From assembly GCA_023525715.1 (NCBI GenBank), contig CM042012.1, positions 37,748,689 through 37,812,688 on the forward strand: DNA of 64,000 nt, in the 5' to 3' direction. The notes below the pieces were generated by a model that worked only from the letters and a program-made list of their open reading frames with translations, was not told where the DNA came from and ran no database searches. The stretch is from Cichorium intybus (lineage: Eukaryota > Streptophyta > Magnoliopsida > Asterales > Asteraceae). Positions 43,921-57,751 of the stretch are shown one piece after another. The position numbers and the translations under genes were made by a program. How positions within the stretch are numbered: position 1 is the stretch's first letter; the number at the start of each line of letters is the position of its first letter.

Positions 43921-44482
43921 TGTAACACCCGGCTTTTAAAACAAAAACACCCCTGAAAATTTTTCATTTAAAACAAAGGTTTCAATACATAAAACCATAT
44001 CAAAAGGGGTATATTTTATTAAAAATGGGTACAAGTGTATCAAGGAGAGTATAAAATACCGTAATCTCCTTTGAAGCCGGGCTGCTACTGACAGCATCTA
44101 AAAGTCCCACTTCTTTAGTCACGGACTCTATCTTTTCCCTTATCAGGATCATGCTAACCTGCAGGGACATTTAACAAATAACGTGAGCTATAAAGCTCAG
44201 TGAGTAATTATATATGCAAATAACATGTATAGGAAATACATTCAAATATAATTCCCTATATATGATGAATCTCTTCTGACTCATCTTTTCAACACAAGGT
44301 CCCATTCTATAGCCCCTTCTGGCTAAACGTATATATGTTTGGATATCGGATCCAAACTTTTAGCCTTACTGGCTGAAACATAATAACCTGTAATTATCAA
44401 GCCACGTCAGTTATTTGCACATTTAATCATATCTAACCATTTATGTCCCATGTTTCTTAGTAACAATTGACTACACCATATA

Positions 44483-44782
44483 TCATGGCTATATAAGCCG
44501 CACCATGTGTCATAGCTATATAAGCCGCACCAAAACATTTTCAATATACAAGTCATAGCCCTAAGGCCGCACCAACAGTTTCATCATTAATTTCATAGCC
44601 CAAATGCCGCACCAGCTGGGTTCAATAACCCGATATCATGGTCAAAAGACCGCACCATTTAGATTCAATTTCAATATCATAGCCATAAGACCGCACCATT
44701 TTCCGTATAACAATATCATAGCCATATAGGCCGCACCAGTTGGATATACCATCCAATATCATAGCCACAAGTGGCCGCACCA
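44483..44782. repeat. eight-copy interspersed tandem repeat in LTR copy 2
   Basis: Conserved about 21-base core (CATAGCCATAAGG + CCGCACCA) with 5-25 variable bases between copies. It looks CRISPR-like at first sight but is a plant LTR minisatellite. Confidence 0.85.
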
Positions 44783-45367
44783 TTCAATAACATTTTATTT
44801 CATAATCATTTATGGCTCACGGCTCCGTTCTTGTCATTTCATTGACTCACGGCTTATCCGGTATTGCCTTTTCATTATATCTTTAAAATTATCATTTTCG
44901 TCCCCCAAAGCTGTTTCAATCTGTAACAATCCAATCAACACATATCATATGTGATATAAGTGAGATTACTCACCTGGATACTTGCTGCAATTGTATCCCG
45001 TTAGTCTTTGCATTCTTGCACCTTTATCAATATACTTGTCCGTTACCTATTCATTTATATATAAATTGACAATAGGTTAACAACCATTTCGATTGACTCT
45101 ATTACACAAGAGTCTAGTATAAGACCAATTCCAAGCATTTCCAATCAATAACCATCGTTATAAAATTTTAATACACTTCCCGAAATACGCGTATTCTACT
45201 ACAGTACTTTCGGGAGGTCGTATTCGTATTCCGATAATTTTCCATGAAGTTTCACAACATATTAGACCTATGTTCAAAATTTCAGGTCAATCGGATAAGC
45301 CTAGCATCAAAATCAAACTTGGAAATTGCACCAAATTTTAACAGAGAAGGACTTCATTTCTGCCGCA

Positions 45368-45424
45368 CCCTCGCGTCGCGACCGAGGCCATGGTCGCGTC
45401 GCGACTGCTGCAATTACAGGCAGT
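45368..45424. promoter_or_regulatory. CG-rich palindromic block in gypsy LTR copy 2
   Basis: TCGCGTCGCGACC, CCATGG, then TCGCGTCGCGACTGCTGCAATT: the same near-palindrome pair as in the copia LTRs, at the position of the six-copy block of LTR copy 1. Confidence 0.5.
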
Positions 45425-46303
45425 GAAGTCCGATTTTGTGCAAGGAAATCCCATTTTCTCTTATTAAGCCCTTATTACTCGACTTAATCAATAGGAATTG
45501 TTCCAATACCAAAACCTTTGGCTAATAACAAGTTTTAAACCATAGAAGGATCAAATTCAAATCCATTTCTACAATTTCTCGTTTTCACAATTTTGGTCCA
45601 AAACCAAAATTATCAAGTTTTAATTGCTTCTACTGATTTCTTTCAGTCATTATAACATTTGGAATTCATTATAACCCATTAGAATCAAGTTGATCATAAA
45701 AACTTGTAATCTAGGGTTCTTGAGCAAATTCTCAAATCTTCATTAATAGCAACATACTTTCAATTTAATGTGTGTTCTTTTCATAATATACATATTTCAA
45801 CTTAGAAATCATATGGATATCATGGATCATAACTGAATTTACAGTTTCCAGTCATCCATATAAAAACCCATCAAGAACACTTCAAAAACTTGATTAGAAA
45901 TCAACTACTAACCTTGTTTAACTTAGGAATCATCAATTCCAAACACTTGCTCCGAATTCACGCTTCAGCTCTTGTGGATTTCCAAAAGATTGCTCTCAAA
46001 AATCCTTCCCGTAGCTTCTCAACTGATCAGCCACAAATGGAGAGTCAACTCTCCTATTTATACCTCCAAACTTTACAAATTTAGTCCCTAAGTTCATTTT
46101 CTTGAACTTTTGGCACTATAACCAAATTTTATTACAATAAAACTTTCATTCCTTATCCTTTTGCCACAAGCAAAAATGTTTTTACATAATTGGTCATTCA
46201 CTTGGTCAAATGACCAAATTACCCTTTTATGGTAAAATGACCAATTTACCCCTTTTTACTAGAATTAACTTTCAAATACTTTTCACAAGTATTTGGTGTT
46301 ACA

Positions 46304-48827
46304 AATTCTCCCCTCCTTCAAAAGATTCCATCCTCGGTATCATACAAAAAGTTGAGGGTATTTCTATCTTGTTAAAATTCCGGTTTTCCACATCATATGG
46401 AAACATTTATGGTATTGCCAAAGCACTTTTATCATACTAGTCTTCTTATTTCTTGGTTATATCACTGTTTATCTATCATTCCTCCGGTTGTCCCAGGCAC
46501 CTTAACTACTTATCTATACCTTCATTTCAAGATGAGTTATTCGTTGGAATTTATCAATACATGTTTTTCTTTGGGACATATGGAAAGGTCCCATAACGAG
46601 GGCTTGACTTTCTTTTCGTCCCAAGCAGATTTTTAGTCTTTCCAAAGGATTACTTTAAGTACCACCATCTTCCCTCAATTGGAGTTTCAACAGTTTTACC
46701 CATTGATCCGCATACCACTTTTGCTAATTATTAGCCATTTTCAAATTTCTGGTATTCATCAAGTTTTCTCTTCAGTTTGTACCATAATCTAGGATCTAGC
46801 CAATGGCTTTTCCACATCTTCAATCCAATGAGGATAACACGGTACTCCATACAATACTTCATACGAGCCATTAAAATACTAGTATGTAAGCTGTTATTTC
46901 TTACAAATTCTACCAAAGATAGACGGCCTTCTCATCTTCCACTAAAGTCTATTATGCAAGTTCAATGCATACCTTCTAAAGTCTGCATCACTATCTCATC
47001 TCGCCCATCAAGATACGGTGCTTACTAGTACTTTTGAACTAATTATTCCTGGTAACTATACCAAAACCAAAGAATAAATATGCTATTTCGACCCAATACA
47101 ATCAGCACCGATAACTCACGTCGACTATTTACTCTATCTATGTAGCTTTTCACTACTTTTCGATCTTAATTTCTTCCTTAGTCAGTATAAATTTGCACTG
47201 GTTTCACCAACCGGTCTATTATTACTCATATAGTATCATACCCATGCGGTACTTACGAAGACTTTATTACAAAGTCTATAATAATATCGTGCCATTTCTT
47301 CTTTGGGACTCACAACGGTTAAATTTTCCGTATGCTTCTAATAATTTGACTTTATCTGAAACATGGCAAACACTTTTTCATATATCTTGCTTCATTCTCA
47401 GCCACCAGTACATAGTTTTATCATCCTATACAGTTTGGTTCTGCCCAGGGTATACTGTATATCTACTACAGTATACATCTTTTAAGGACAAATTTCATAT
47501 CTCGCTTCGATTTGGAACCCACATACACAACCACCAAGGGTTTTTAATCGCCGTGAGTTTCTAACTAGCTTCTTTCAATAGCCAATCATTCATTCACTTT
47601 TCACATTTTCAGACTTGCGCACTTCTTCTTGTGCTACTCGAATCAATTCGGGTAATCGATTCGCCATACTCATACACGTGTATGTAACCTTCAAAGGATA
47701 TTTTCTTTTCAATTCAAGGCATCTATAGCCACATCTGCCTTTCCGAGATGGTACAAGATTTCATAACCGAAATCTTTAAGTAACCCATCTGTCTTTGCTA
47801 TCTCATATTTAGCTTCCTTTTTGATCAATTAAGTACTTCAAACTTTTATGATCCGTATTAACGGTAAGCTTTACACCATACAAGTAGTGTCTCCAAAGCT
47901 TAAATTCCAAAATCATAATTGCTACTGCAATGTTATGTACCCAAAATTAACTCTGGATGCATTTCTGTAAAACAAATTATCTTCTCCGCTTAGCGATAAT
48001 GCTAACACCGGAGCTTCACACAAGGTTTATTTCAACCTTTGAGAAGATACTTGTGGTCTTTCTACCCACTCAAACTTTTCACTTTTCTTGGTCAACTTTA
48101 GTCAACGGAACAGCAATCAAGGAGCAGTTTTCTACAACTCTCCTACAGCAACGTGTCAATTTAAGGAAACTACGATTTTAGTCAGATTCCCCAGGCAGTT
48201 CCCGTTTTATCACAGCATCATTTCCACTGGATCTACTTTAACATCTTTGGCACGGTTAACATGCCCAAAGAATTGAAACTTCTTTTAGCTAAATTTCATA
48301 CTTGGAAAACTTCGCATATTACTTTTCTGCACGAAGTAACTCCAATATCTGGTACAAATGTACATCATATTCAGTCTGGTTTTGAGAATATCAGATTCTC
48401 GATAGTCAATACACATACACATCAACTTATCTTTCTTCTTTTCAGACACGACGGGGCTCCACACGATGAGATATTCGGCCGTATGAGACCCCGATTAGAG
48501 AATTTCTAATTGCTTTCTCAACTCTGCCATCTCTGCAGATGCTAATCGGTACGGAGCCTAAATAACAGAGACGGCTCCCAAAACCAGTTTAATCATAAAC
48601 TCTTCTCATCAGTCTGGCGGAAATTCTGGAAGTTCTTTGGAATAAACATCCGAGAATTCATTTAAAGTTTTTCACTTCTACCGCCGCTTTGTTTAGCTTG
48701 GCCAATACTGCATATGCCAACTAAAACATCCTTCCTTTACTAACTCTTTTCCGAGTTTAAGCAAAGGAAAATAACCGGTATTCTCAACAACGGTCATTTA
48801 CCGTGGATTTTCCTCCATTTCATTTCT
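46304..48827 (-). pseudogene. decayed gypsy pol (RT, RNase H, integrase), right part interrupted
   Basis: Minus-strand relics in the expected order: APYRLASAEMAEL-like RT start (about 48500-48560), degraded WGAPV (about 48455), CIDYRES (about 48400), then degraded RNase H, and an integrase piece VEFVRNNSLHTS...ARMKYCMEYR (46731-46916), matching the gypsy integrase VEFAYNNSYHTSI pattern. Frameshifts and stops are everywhere. It is split from its gag/protease (58652-59420) by the LARD at 48828-58651. Confidence 0.8.
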
Positions 48828-50144
48828 TGTAACGACCCAAAAATCTCGAATTTATATTCGAGAAAATACGAAAGGAAAACCCGCGAAAAAGTTGAAAAAA
48901 GGGTAAAATGGTCTTTCGACCCATTATAAGACCATTATGTAAAATAATATGTGATTTGTGGAATAATGTTATAAGAAATAAAAGTCTATGCAAAATTTGA
49001 AGTTTTATCGCGTGAATAGTGAAACTTGACCAAAAAGGGCAAAACGGTCATTTGACATGAAAATGACCAAAAATGTTAAGAAAATGTCAAGTTGGAAGTT
49101 AATGGAACAATGTTTCAAGATTTTGGGTCTTAGGACCACTTTTGTAAAGAAATTGGAAGGCTAAGGACCAAAGTGCAATTATTTTATAAAATTAAAAGAT
49201 AAATAAGAGAGTTATTACTCTCCTTTCTCCAGAAGTCAGTAGAACATTTCAGAAGACTCGGGAGAGAACGAGGGAGAGCTAGAGAGGAGAACGGGAAGAT
49301 CAAAGGTTTGCCAAGAAATCAAGAAACAACACTTGGAATTAGTAATTCCAAGCCTTGAGAGGTAAGAATTCTAACCTTTGAACTCAAAATCTTGAACGGG
49401 AATCAAGTCTTAACTTCTGAATTCCCAGGAATCATAGTTTTAATGAAATCTTCTTGCTCAAAATCATCAAATAAGCATGTTCTAACCAAGGAATATGTTG
49501 AAAATCAAGAAATGATGATTTTGCTCAAGAACCCTAATTCACGGGTTTGCAAGATCAAGACCAGTTTTTATGGTTTTGGTAAGTCCAAATGATCACTTAG
49601 GATGTATTAAGACACTCCTAAGTGGTTAATTTCAAAAATTTGGATTTTTGGTGAAAATATCAAAAAACGGGTTTTTGTGAAAATTGAAATTGGAATCAGT
49701 GATTTCATGGCTTAAAACCTGATGTAAAGCAAGGGTTTTAGTCATGGAATGATAGTAAAACGATTAAGTCAAGTATTAAGAACATATCTTAAAATCATCA
49801 AAGTATGTTGCTATTGTTGAACAATTGGAATTTTGTTCAAAACCCTTAGAAATCAATCACATGATCAAATTAATTCTAAGGGTTTTAATAAGTCCCATAT
49901 GTGGTAATTGTTAAAATAAATCAGTAGAAGTGGTCAATCTTGAACAATTTCGGTTTTTGAATCAAAATTGCAAAAACGGGAATGTTTGGAAAAAAATGAT
50001 TTAAATCTATGATTTCAATGGTTTAAAAACTAGAAAAAATGAATGGTTTTGCTTTTGGAACAAACCTTATTGATTAAGACGTGAATTAAGGGCTTAATAA
50101 GGGAAAATGGAAATTTGTAGTATAAAAATGGGAAATTCTGGGCT

Positions 50145-50190
50145 GCTGTTCAGCTGGCACGATGCGCCCCTCACCTGGGCGCGATGCGCC
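50145..50190 (+). promoter_or_regulatory. CG-rich palindromic block, LARD 5' LTR
   Basis: GCTGTTCAGC (50145-50154), then GGCACGATGCGCC (50156-50168) and GGCGCGATGCGCC (50178-50190). The palindrome arms are GGCGC/GCGCC. The first copy carries a G-to-A change relative to the 3' LTR (56851-56863). Confidence 0.5.
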
Positions 50191-50959
50191 TAGCGGCAGA
50201 GTAAATATGCAGTTTAGTCTCAAAGTCCTCTGCCAAGTGGTTTCAGATTTTGGAATTTTGATCTATACCTGTCCGTTTGACCTCAAATTTTAAACATAGG
50301 TCTATTATGGCCCAAAACTTTATGAAAAATTGTCGGAATTGAAATACGACCCTCCGAGGGTGCTGTAGTAAAATACGTATAAAATACGGTTAACTAAAGT
50401 TGGTCATTTAAAAGATATATAAGTGTTATGACCCAAGATAGTATTATAAGGACTCTAATGAGTTATAGAGTCAGTTAGCATTAATGATAATGTATAACAT
50501 GTTAAATATAGGTCCATGCCAAGTGACTAATGGATCAAAAGAGTATAAATACAAGGAACGTGTAGCCAATTTTCTAGCAATACATGAGGTGAGTACATGC
50601 AGTATTTTTACCCATTCTGGGGTACATGGCAAGTAAGTATTTTCAAGATTTCTTATAAAATTTCTATATGTGAAATTATATGCAAGAAAATTATTTCTAC
50701 TTGTTTGTGAAAGTATAATGTTATATTTGAAGTTATGTTTTAGTCTATGAGCCAATTATGTGAAAGTATGTTTTGGTCTATGAACCAATCATGTGAAAGT
50801 ATATTTTGAATACAAGTTATACATGTTTGAAAGTATGAATAGGCATATAGCCACAAGATGGTAAGAAGTATGTTTTAGTTACAAACTATATATGTTTTCG
50901 AGTATGAATGGCATATAGCCATAAGATGTTGAAAAGTATATTTTGGCATAAAGCTTAGC

Positions 50960-50964
<5 letters not shown>

Positions 50965-51036
<72 letters not shown>
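50965..51036. repeat. (AT)n microsatellite in LARD 5' LTR
   Basis: About 72 bp. The 3' LTR equivalent is about 91 bp (57658-57748), which accounts for nearly all of the LTR length difference. Confidence 0.95.
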
Positions 51037-51039
<3 letters not shown>

Positions 51040-51943
51040 TTAAACATACGAAAATTATGTGATGAAAGCTATTTTTGGCATCTAGCCATAAAGACATAAA
51101 ATGATGTAGTTTGGCACCTAGCCACAAGTTATATGTTTATGAGAAATGTTCAAGCAAGCAGCAAGTTTTTGTATGACTGGTAATTGTAGCAAGCAGCGTT
51201 AGTAAGGGAACTATGTTCCAACCTACCCGGGTTAGGTAAAGGGTCTACTGGGGAAAAATCCCCATCGTGAAGTAGATTGCCTCAGCACTTCTATGGTGAG
51301 GAATGATCCGTTCTTTCTAGCCATAGAGACTTGGGGTATCACTTATAGTGATTAAAGCCCTAAGTATAAAAATCCAGCAAGCTTATAAAACCAGTCAAAG
51401 AAAGTAAGAACGATGTTATTTTCGTAAAGTATGTCATTGAATGATTTTTGAGAAGTAAAGAGTTATATTATATTGCTATTATAAAGTTTTGAAAGAAGAT
51501 AATTATGCAAGGTATGATATGTAATGATTTTTGAAAAGAATAAAGAACTATGGTATGATAATGTTTTAAAACTTTGAAAGATGTTTATGTCATAAGTTTT
51601 ATATAAAGATTGGAAAAGAAGTTAAAGGTTTGAGTCTAAAACTCATGTAACTCACAAGATAATTTTTGTCTTACGTATTCTATGTTTTGCCATGTATTCC
51701 AGGTTAATATAAGTTGCTATCAACGGGATGAAGTTTAGCTGGAGTGGAGCTTAAGTTAGCTCCTATATTGGACTCAAGGTTAAATCCTTTCTTGCTTACT
51801 ATGGTTAGCTTGATATGAATTTGTACACCCACTGTTTTAAGCATTTAAATTATCGGTTTTTGATAAACCGTATTTTTTTGTATTCATGTATTTATACGAA
51901 AAACCATAGTATTTGCAAACAGTAGAAATGGGGTGTCACAAGT

Positions 51944-51956
51944 TGGTATCAGAGCC
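51944..51956 (+). promoter_or_regulatory. LARD primer-binding site
   Basis: TGGTATCAGAGCC, three bases after the 5' LTR; initiator Met tRNA complement. Confidence 0.93.
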
Positions 51957-54900
51957 ATAGTTTAAGCAAATTAGGATTGGCTTGTTCCACTCCTAGGCTT
52001 AAACTCATGCTATAAAAATGTTAGTTTATGAAAGTATGTTATATGATGTTTAAAATGATTAAGACAATGTGCATTATGTAAAATATGTATATATATAACA
52101 CTAAGAAGTGTTAAGCTAACGTTTAGAGTGAGCAAAAATTTGACCGTTAGGAAAATTATGAGATATTTTCCGTAACTGTCTATATTTATTAAAGGCTATG
52201 TTATAAAGTAGAAATATTTTCAGTATTGATCACCATGTATTTATAATGGTGCTATATGTTAAAGGAACCAGTGTCCCTTGGAACCTTGTGGTAACAACAG
52301 AATCAATATGTATAGGTGATTATGGTAATATGGGCCCGTATTATCATAATCACAGGATATGTATTGAGACTGGTGGAATCACAAAGGAATTATGGTATTC
52401 TGGTGGGTAAGGTTATGAGTATTAAAAGCTAATGCAGTGGGTATATAAATATACCACTTAGTATGGTAAAGTAAAAGAAATAAAGTGATAAATAATATTT
52501 CTTAGACAAATTGAAGGATATTAAAATATATGCCTGTCAAGGCGAGAAAAAGTATGAATAAGAGTAATTTAAAGAGGAATTATGGGTATTGATTACCTAT
52601 ATAGGAGTTGTAATACTCTTACATGAAGAATGAAAATTTTAAGCAGAGTAAACTGATAGTACATAGAATTGTAAAAAATAAAAGAGTGGTAAAGAAGAGT
52701 TTAATGCAAGCAGGTGGTGTGCCTCGGGCATGACCATTAAAATTTCAAAATTTTTAAAAGATGTATGAATAATAAATATATAAAGGAAGCAGAATATCGT
52801 TGTAGGACGCTAATATTAAAACTATGAGAAAAGCTAAAGATAGAAGATGACGATTGTAGCAGAGAGTGGAAGACTAACTGTCAAGATTGAACAAAGATGA
52901 TAAATAAAAGTGTCCAAAGAATGGACAATTGAATAAGTTATAAGTAGTGGTGAGTCAAGTAAAGAGACAAGCAGCAGGATAACTGAAGAGTAAATAAAGA
53001 TGACGGATGATCGGTACAGAAGTCCAATAGCTTCGTGGTGCATAGTCGAAAAGAAAGAAGTTTAAGTAAAGCAAGGATATTATGCCTTGTTTACTACAGC
53101 ATAAACATGGGAATCATTTTAAGGTGATAAGTTGAATGCTATATCTACATATAGATTTGGAAGTTGTTGGCATGAATCGTCCTGTAAGAAGTGGCATTCA
53201 AATAAAGAAATACATACATGAGATACCCGAACAGAAATAACGATAAGTAATTGTGGATCAAATCCTGCAAATAATATTAATTAATGTAAAGTAATAGCAG
53301 ACTGTACAGGAAGTAGTACGAGTAGTAAATTTGTAATTTGTTTCTTAAAAGAAGAATATTAAAAGTTGTCCCAGGATAAATAAAATATTTAAGTAAGAGG
53401 TGCTAGATCTAGTACCTGATGATGAGAATTTGGAAAAAAAAATAATGAAAAGATATTGGTTATAAGGAATCAAATTCCGCAACCAAATGAAGGAAGTATA
53501 AGAAGAAATACCAATAATAAAAGAATATAATGAAGTATGTTAACTGAAGAAAAATCAAAAGCATGAGTAAGTTTTTGGATATATATAAATATGATGTACA
53601 AAAGTATAAAAGTGGTTATGAAATAAGTATTCTAATTAGAATACTATAAGGAATGAAGCAAAAGAGTAAAATAATGTATCGGGCATACTGCCTCGAAATA
53701 CAAAAGAACGAAAGATGATGAGATAATGAATGGCAATTGTGTATCACCTAAAGATACATAAGAAGTAAGTTGTATATGAAATATGTAATGTTGTAAAGAA
53801 ATATATAGTGTAAAGAAGTGGATTTTAAACAAAAGAATAGCATTATGTGTTAGGCATGTAGCCTTATAACACATAACAGAAATGATAAAATATGTACAAG
53901 TAAAGAGTAACAAGAGGTAATGGTGATTGAAGGTTATGTCAAGAATTCGTCATGGGACGAAAATGTTAAAAATACCTAGTTGAGTTTCTAAATCAAAAGA
54001 GAATCAAGTATATACATATGTATATATTATGCAATTAAGAACTTGTGAGAATATGTCAAGAAGTTAATGAATATGGTTTGTAAAATATAAATACACCACA
54101 AGATAATAATATTTAGAAAAGTGAAGTAAGTATGGGAATGTTAATCATCGTATGTAACATGTATGAAGTCCCATAAGTGAATTGAAGAAAAACAAATTTC
54201 GAATCAATTATGGTAAACAATTTTGATACCGTGAGGAAAGAGTAAGCAGAAGATCAGGTGCTAAACTAAGCACTGATGTGAGAAATAAGAATTGGCAAAG
54301 AAATACTAAAACGTAAATAATAATATGAGAAGGGTATATGGAATACATAAGAAGATGAAAAATGTAATAGAAATGATTTTTTTTCTTAAAGGTGTAAATT
54401 GAGAAGGAAGTTGACTGAAATAATAGATCAACTTCAACAGTAAAACTGTACAAGTTTATAAGGTTAAGCATGGTGTATTATACATAAAAAAAAAGTTAAT
54501 GATGTCTAATTGTTAAAATAAAAAGCGGTATATCGTTTCAGCACTTTCAGCACGAGATAAGTAGATTCTCGTGAACAATATGATGATTCAACAGATTCTG
54601 TCCCAATCAAAAAAAAATAAGAATGTAAAGTGTAACAAGAAAGAGGAAAATACATCCTTTATAAATGGTAATAAGTCAGTAGTGGGTAATAGAGATAAAG
54701 AAGAATAAACTGAAGTTTACAAGATTTAAAAACAAATGTAAGAGAAATAAGATGTTGTAAAACTTCTGTAAAGAATAAATAATAGTGGATTGTCTAGAAA
54801 GTAACGAATGAGTAAATAAATAAGAAAAGAAGGGTGAAAATAAATAAGCAATATTAAATGAAAGTGCAAAGATTGCTAAGTAAAATGTCCATTAAGGGAC

Positions 54901-55520
54901 AAAATTTATACAAGGAAAAGATTTCGGTGTATTTATGAAATAAAAAAACGAAACATATATGATTATGTTTAATGGTATTGGAATCTTAATAAGTAAGGAA
55001 TGCTGTGAGTATAATCTCACATGTTTTAGTAAAGATATGAGAAGAATTATAAAGTAGATTGCTATTTATGATATAAAAAAAATATTGAAGTATGAAACTA
55101 GTTTGTAAAATAAGTTTACTAGAGATTTTATATAAATGAAATGAGGTAGAAAGGAAAGAAACTAGAATGTAGAGTATGAAATATAAATGAATGACCAAAA
55201 GGTCGAGAAAACAGATAAAATGACCAAAATGATATTTTGGTTAACTGGGACGATATAAAGTTTTAAAGAAATTATGTTAATCCTTTATAAAGGATTGAAA
55301 GCAGGAACCGTTAAGAACTGATTAAAGAATCAAAAGCAACCAAAGAAGAAAAGATTAAAAGATAAAATAACAAAGAATATGATTATGTGTTGGCAAAAAG
55401 AAAGTGTTCATTAAGAACCAAACTTGGACTGAGAGCCTCTAAAGACGGGACGGAGTGATCCCTTGAATTAATAGTTGTGTGATGATTCCGAGGACGGAAT
55501 CCCAATAAGGGGGAGGTAGT
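51957..55520 (+). other. LARD internal region, non-coding
   Basis: About 3.6 kb, purine-rich on plus (A+G bias). Minus ORFs of 60-90 codons are hydrophobic readings of poly-purine sequence with no domains. No gag, protease, RT or integrase motif on either strand. GGGGGAGGTAGT at 55510-55520 is the polypurine tract. Confidence 0.8.
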
Positions 55521-57656
55521 TGTAACGACCCAAAAATCTCGAATTTATATTCGAGAAAATACGAAAGGAAAACCCGCGAAAAAGTTGAAAAAAGGGTAAA
55601 ATGGTCTTTCGACCCATTATAAGACCATTATGTAAAATAATATGTGATTTGTAGAATAATGTTATAAGAAATAAAAGTCTATGCAAAATTTGAAGTTTTA
55701 TCGCGTGAATAGTGAAACTTGACCAAAAAGGGCAAAACGGTCATTTGACATGAAAATGACCAAAAATGTTAAGAAAATGTCAAGTTGGAAGTTAATGGAA
55801 CAATGTTGCAAGATTTTGGGTCTTAGGACCACTTTTGTAAAGAAATTGGAAGGCTAAGGACCAAAGTGCAATTATTTTATAAAATTAAAAGATAAATAAG
55901 AGAGTTATTACTCTCCTTTCTCCAGAAGTCAGTAGAACATTTCAAAAGACTCGGGAGAGAACGAGAGAGAGCTAGAGAGGAGCACGGGAAGATCAAAGGT
56001 TTGCCAAGAAATCAAGAAATAACACTTGGGATTAGTAATTCCAAGCCTTGAGAGGTAAGAATTCTAACCTTTGAACTCAAAATCTTGAACGGGAATCAAG
56101 TCTTAACTTCTGAATTCCCAGGAATCATAGTTTTAATGAAATCTTCTTGCTCAAAATCATCAAATAAGCATGTTCTAACCAAGGAATATGTTGAAAATCA
56201 AGAAATGATGATTTTGCTCAAGAACCCTAATTCACGGGTTTGCAAGATCAAGACCAGTTTTTATGGTTTTGGTAAGTCCAAATGATCACTTAGGATGTAT
56301 TAAGACACTCCTAAGTGGTTAATTTCAAAAATTTTGATTTTTGGTGAAAATATCAAAAAACGGGTTTTTGTGAAAATTGAAATTGGAATCAGTGATTTCA
56401 TGGCTTAAAACCTGATGTAAAGCAAGGGTTTTAGTCATGGAATGATAGTAAAACGATTAAGTCAAGTATTAAGAACATATCTTAAAATCATCAAAGTATG
56501 TTGCTATTGTTGAACAATTGGAATTTTGTTCAAAACCCTTAGAAATCAATTTCACATGATCAAATTAATTCAAAGGGTTTTAATAAGTCCCATATGTGGT
56601 AATTGTTAAAATAAATCAGTAGAAGTGGTCAATCTTGAACAATTTCGGTTTTTGAATCAAAATTGCAAAAACAGGAATGTTTGGAAAAAAATGATTTAAA
56701 TCTATGATTTCAATGGTTTAGAAACTGGAAAAAATGAATGGTTTTGCTTTTGGAACAAACCTTATTGATTAAGACGAGAATTAAGGGCTTAATAAGGGAA
56801 AATAGAAATTTGTAGTATAAAAATGGGAAATTCTGGGCTGCTGTTCAGCTGGCGCGATGCGCCCCTCACCTGGGCGCGATGCGCCTAGCGGCAGAGTAAA
56901 TATGCAGTTTAGTCTCAAAGTCCTCTGTCAAGTGGTTTTAGATTTTGGAATTTTGATCTATACCTGTCCGTTTGACCTCAAATTTTAAACATAGGTCTAT
57001 CATGGCCCAAAACTTTATGAAAAATTGTCGGAATTGAAATACGACCCTCCGAGGGTACTGTAGTAAAATACGTATAAAATACGGTTAACTAAAGTTGGTC
57101 ATTTAAAAGATATATAAGTGTTATGACCCAAGATAGTATTATAAGGACTCTAATGAGTTATAGAGTCAGTTAGCATTAATGATAATGTATAACATGTTAA
57201 ATATAGGTCCATGCCAAGTGACTAATGGATCAAAAGAGTATAAATACAAGGAACGTGTAGCCAGTTTTCTAGCAATACATGAGGTGAGTACATGCAGTAT
57301 TTTTACCCATTCTGGGTACATGGCAAGTAAGTATTTTCAAGATTTCTTATAAAATTTCTATATGTGAAATTATATGCAAGAAAATTATTTCTACTTGTTT
57401 GTGAAAGTATAATGTTATATTTGAAGTTATGTTTTAGTCTATGAGCCAATTATGTGAAAGTATGTTTTGGTCTATGAACCAATCATGTGAAAGTATATTT
57501 TGAATACAAGTTATACATGTTTGAAAGTATGAATAGGCATATAGCCACAAGATGGTAAGAAGTATGTTTTAGTTACAAACTATATATGTTTTCGAGTATG
57601 AATGGCATATAGCCATAAGATGTTGAAAAGTATATTTTGGCATAAAGCTTAGCATG

Positions 57657-57751
<95 letters not shown>

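Larger units (their letters stand above)
43921..46303 (-). repeat. gypsy LTR copy 2 (2383 bp), 3' LTR of decayed element
   Basis: TGTAACACCC start and GGTGTTACA end in plus orientation. A purine tract in element orientation (GGAGGGGAGAATT, 46304-46316) abuts it, so it is the 3' LTR of the minus-strand gypsy decayed at 46304-48827. It holds eight CATAGCC...GCCGCACCA units and a small CG block. Confidence 0.88.
48828..51940 (+). repeat. LARD 5' LTR (3113 bp)
   Basis: Starts TGTAACGACCC, ends GGGGTGTCACA. Contains a leader-like segment with GAGAGGTAAGAA (possible splice donor at 49360), a CG-rich block at 50145-50190, and TATAGCCA-type repeats followed by an (AT)n tract of about 72 bp. A 66-codon ORF at 49392 is also in the other LTR but has no recognisable domain. 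Confidence 0.94.

Noticed and set aside
44483..44782. CRISPR-like array: eight about 21-base repeats with variable spacers
   Set aside because: It sits inside a plant gypsy LTR, repeats are diverged, spacers are of uneven length, and copy number differs between sister LTRs. It is a minisatellite.
49392..49592. 66-codon ORF present identically at 49392 and 56085
   Set aside because: Both copies are in LTRs of one element, so identity reflects LTR duplication, not selection. No domain recognised.
50879..51127. ORF encoding an Ile-Tyr repeat protein (also 57657-57839)
   Set aside because: It is a translation of the (AT)n microsatellite in the LARD LTRs.
52834..55198. Series of 69-89 codon hydrophobic minus ORFs in the LARD interior, considered as membrane proteins
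   Set aside because: They are readings of purine-rich plus-strand sequence, short, overlapping stops, and unrelated to one another.
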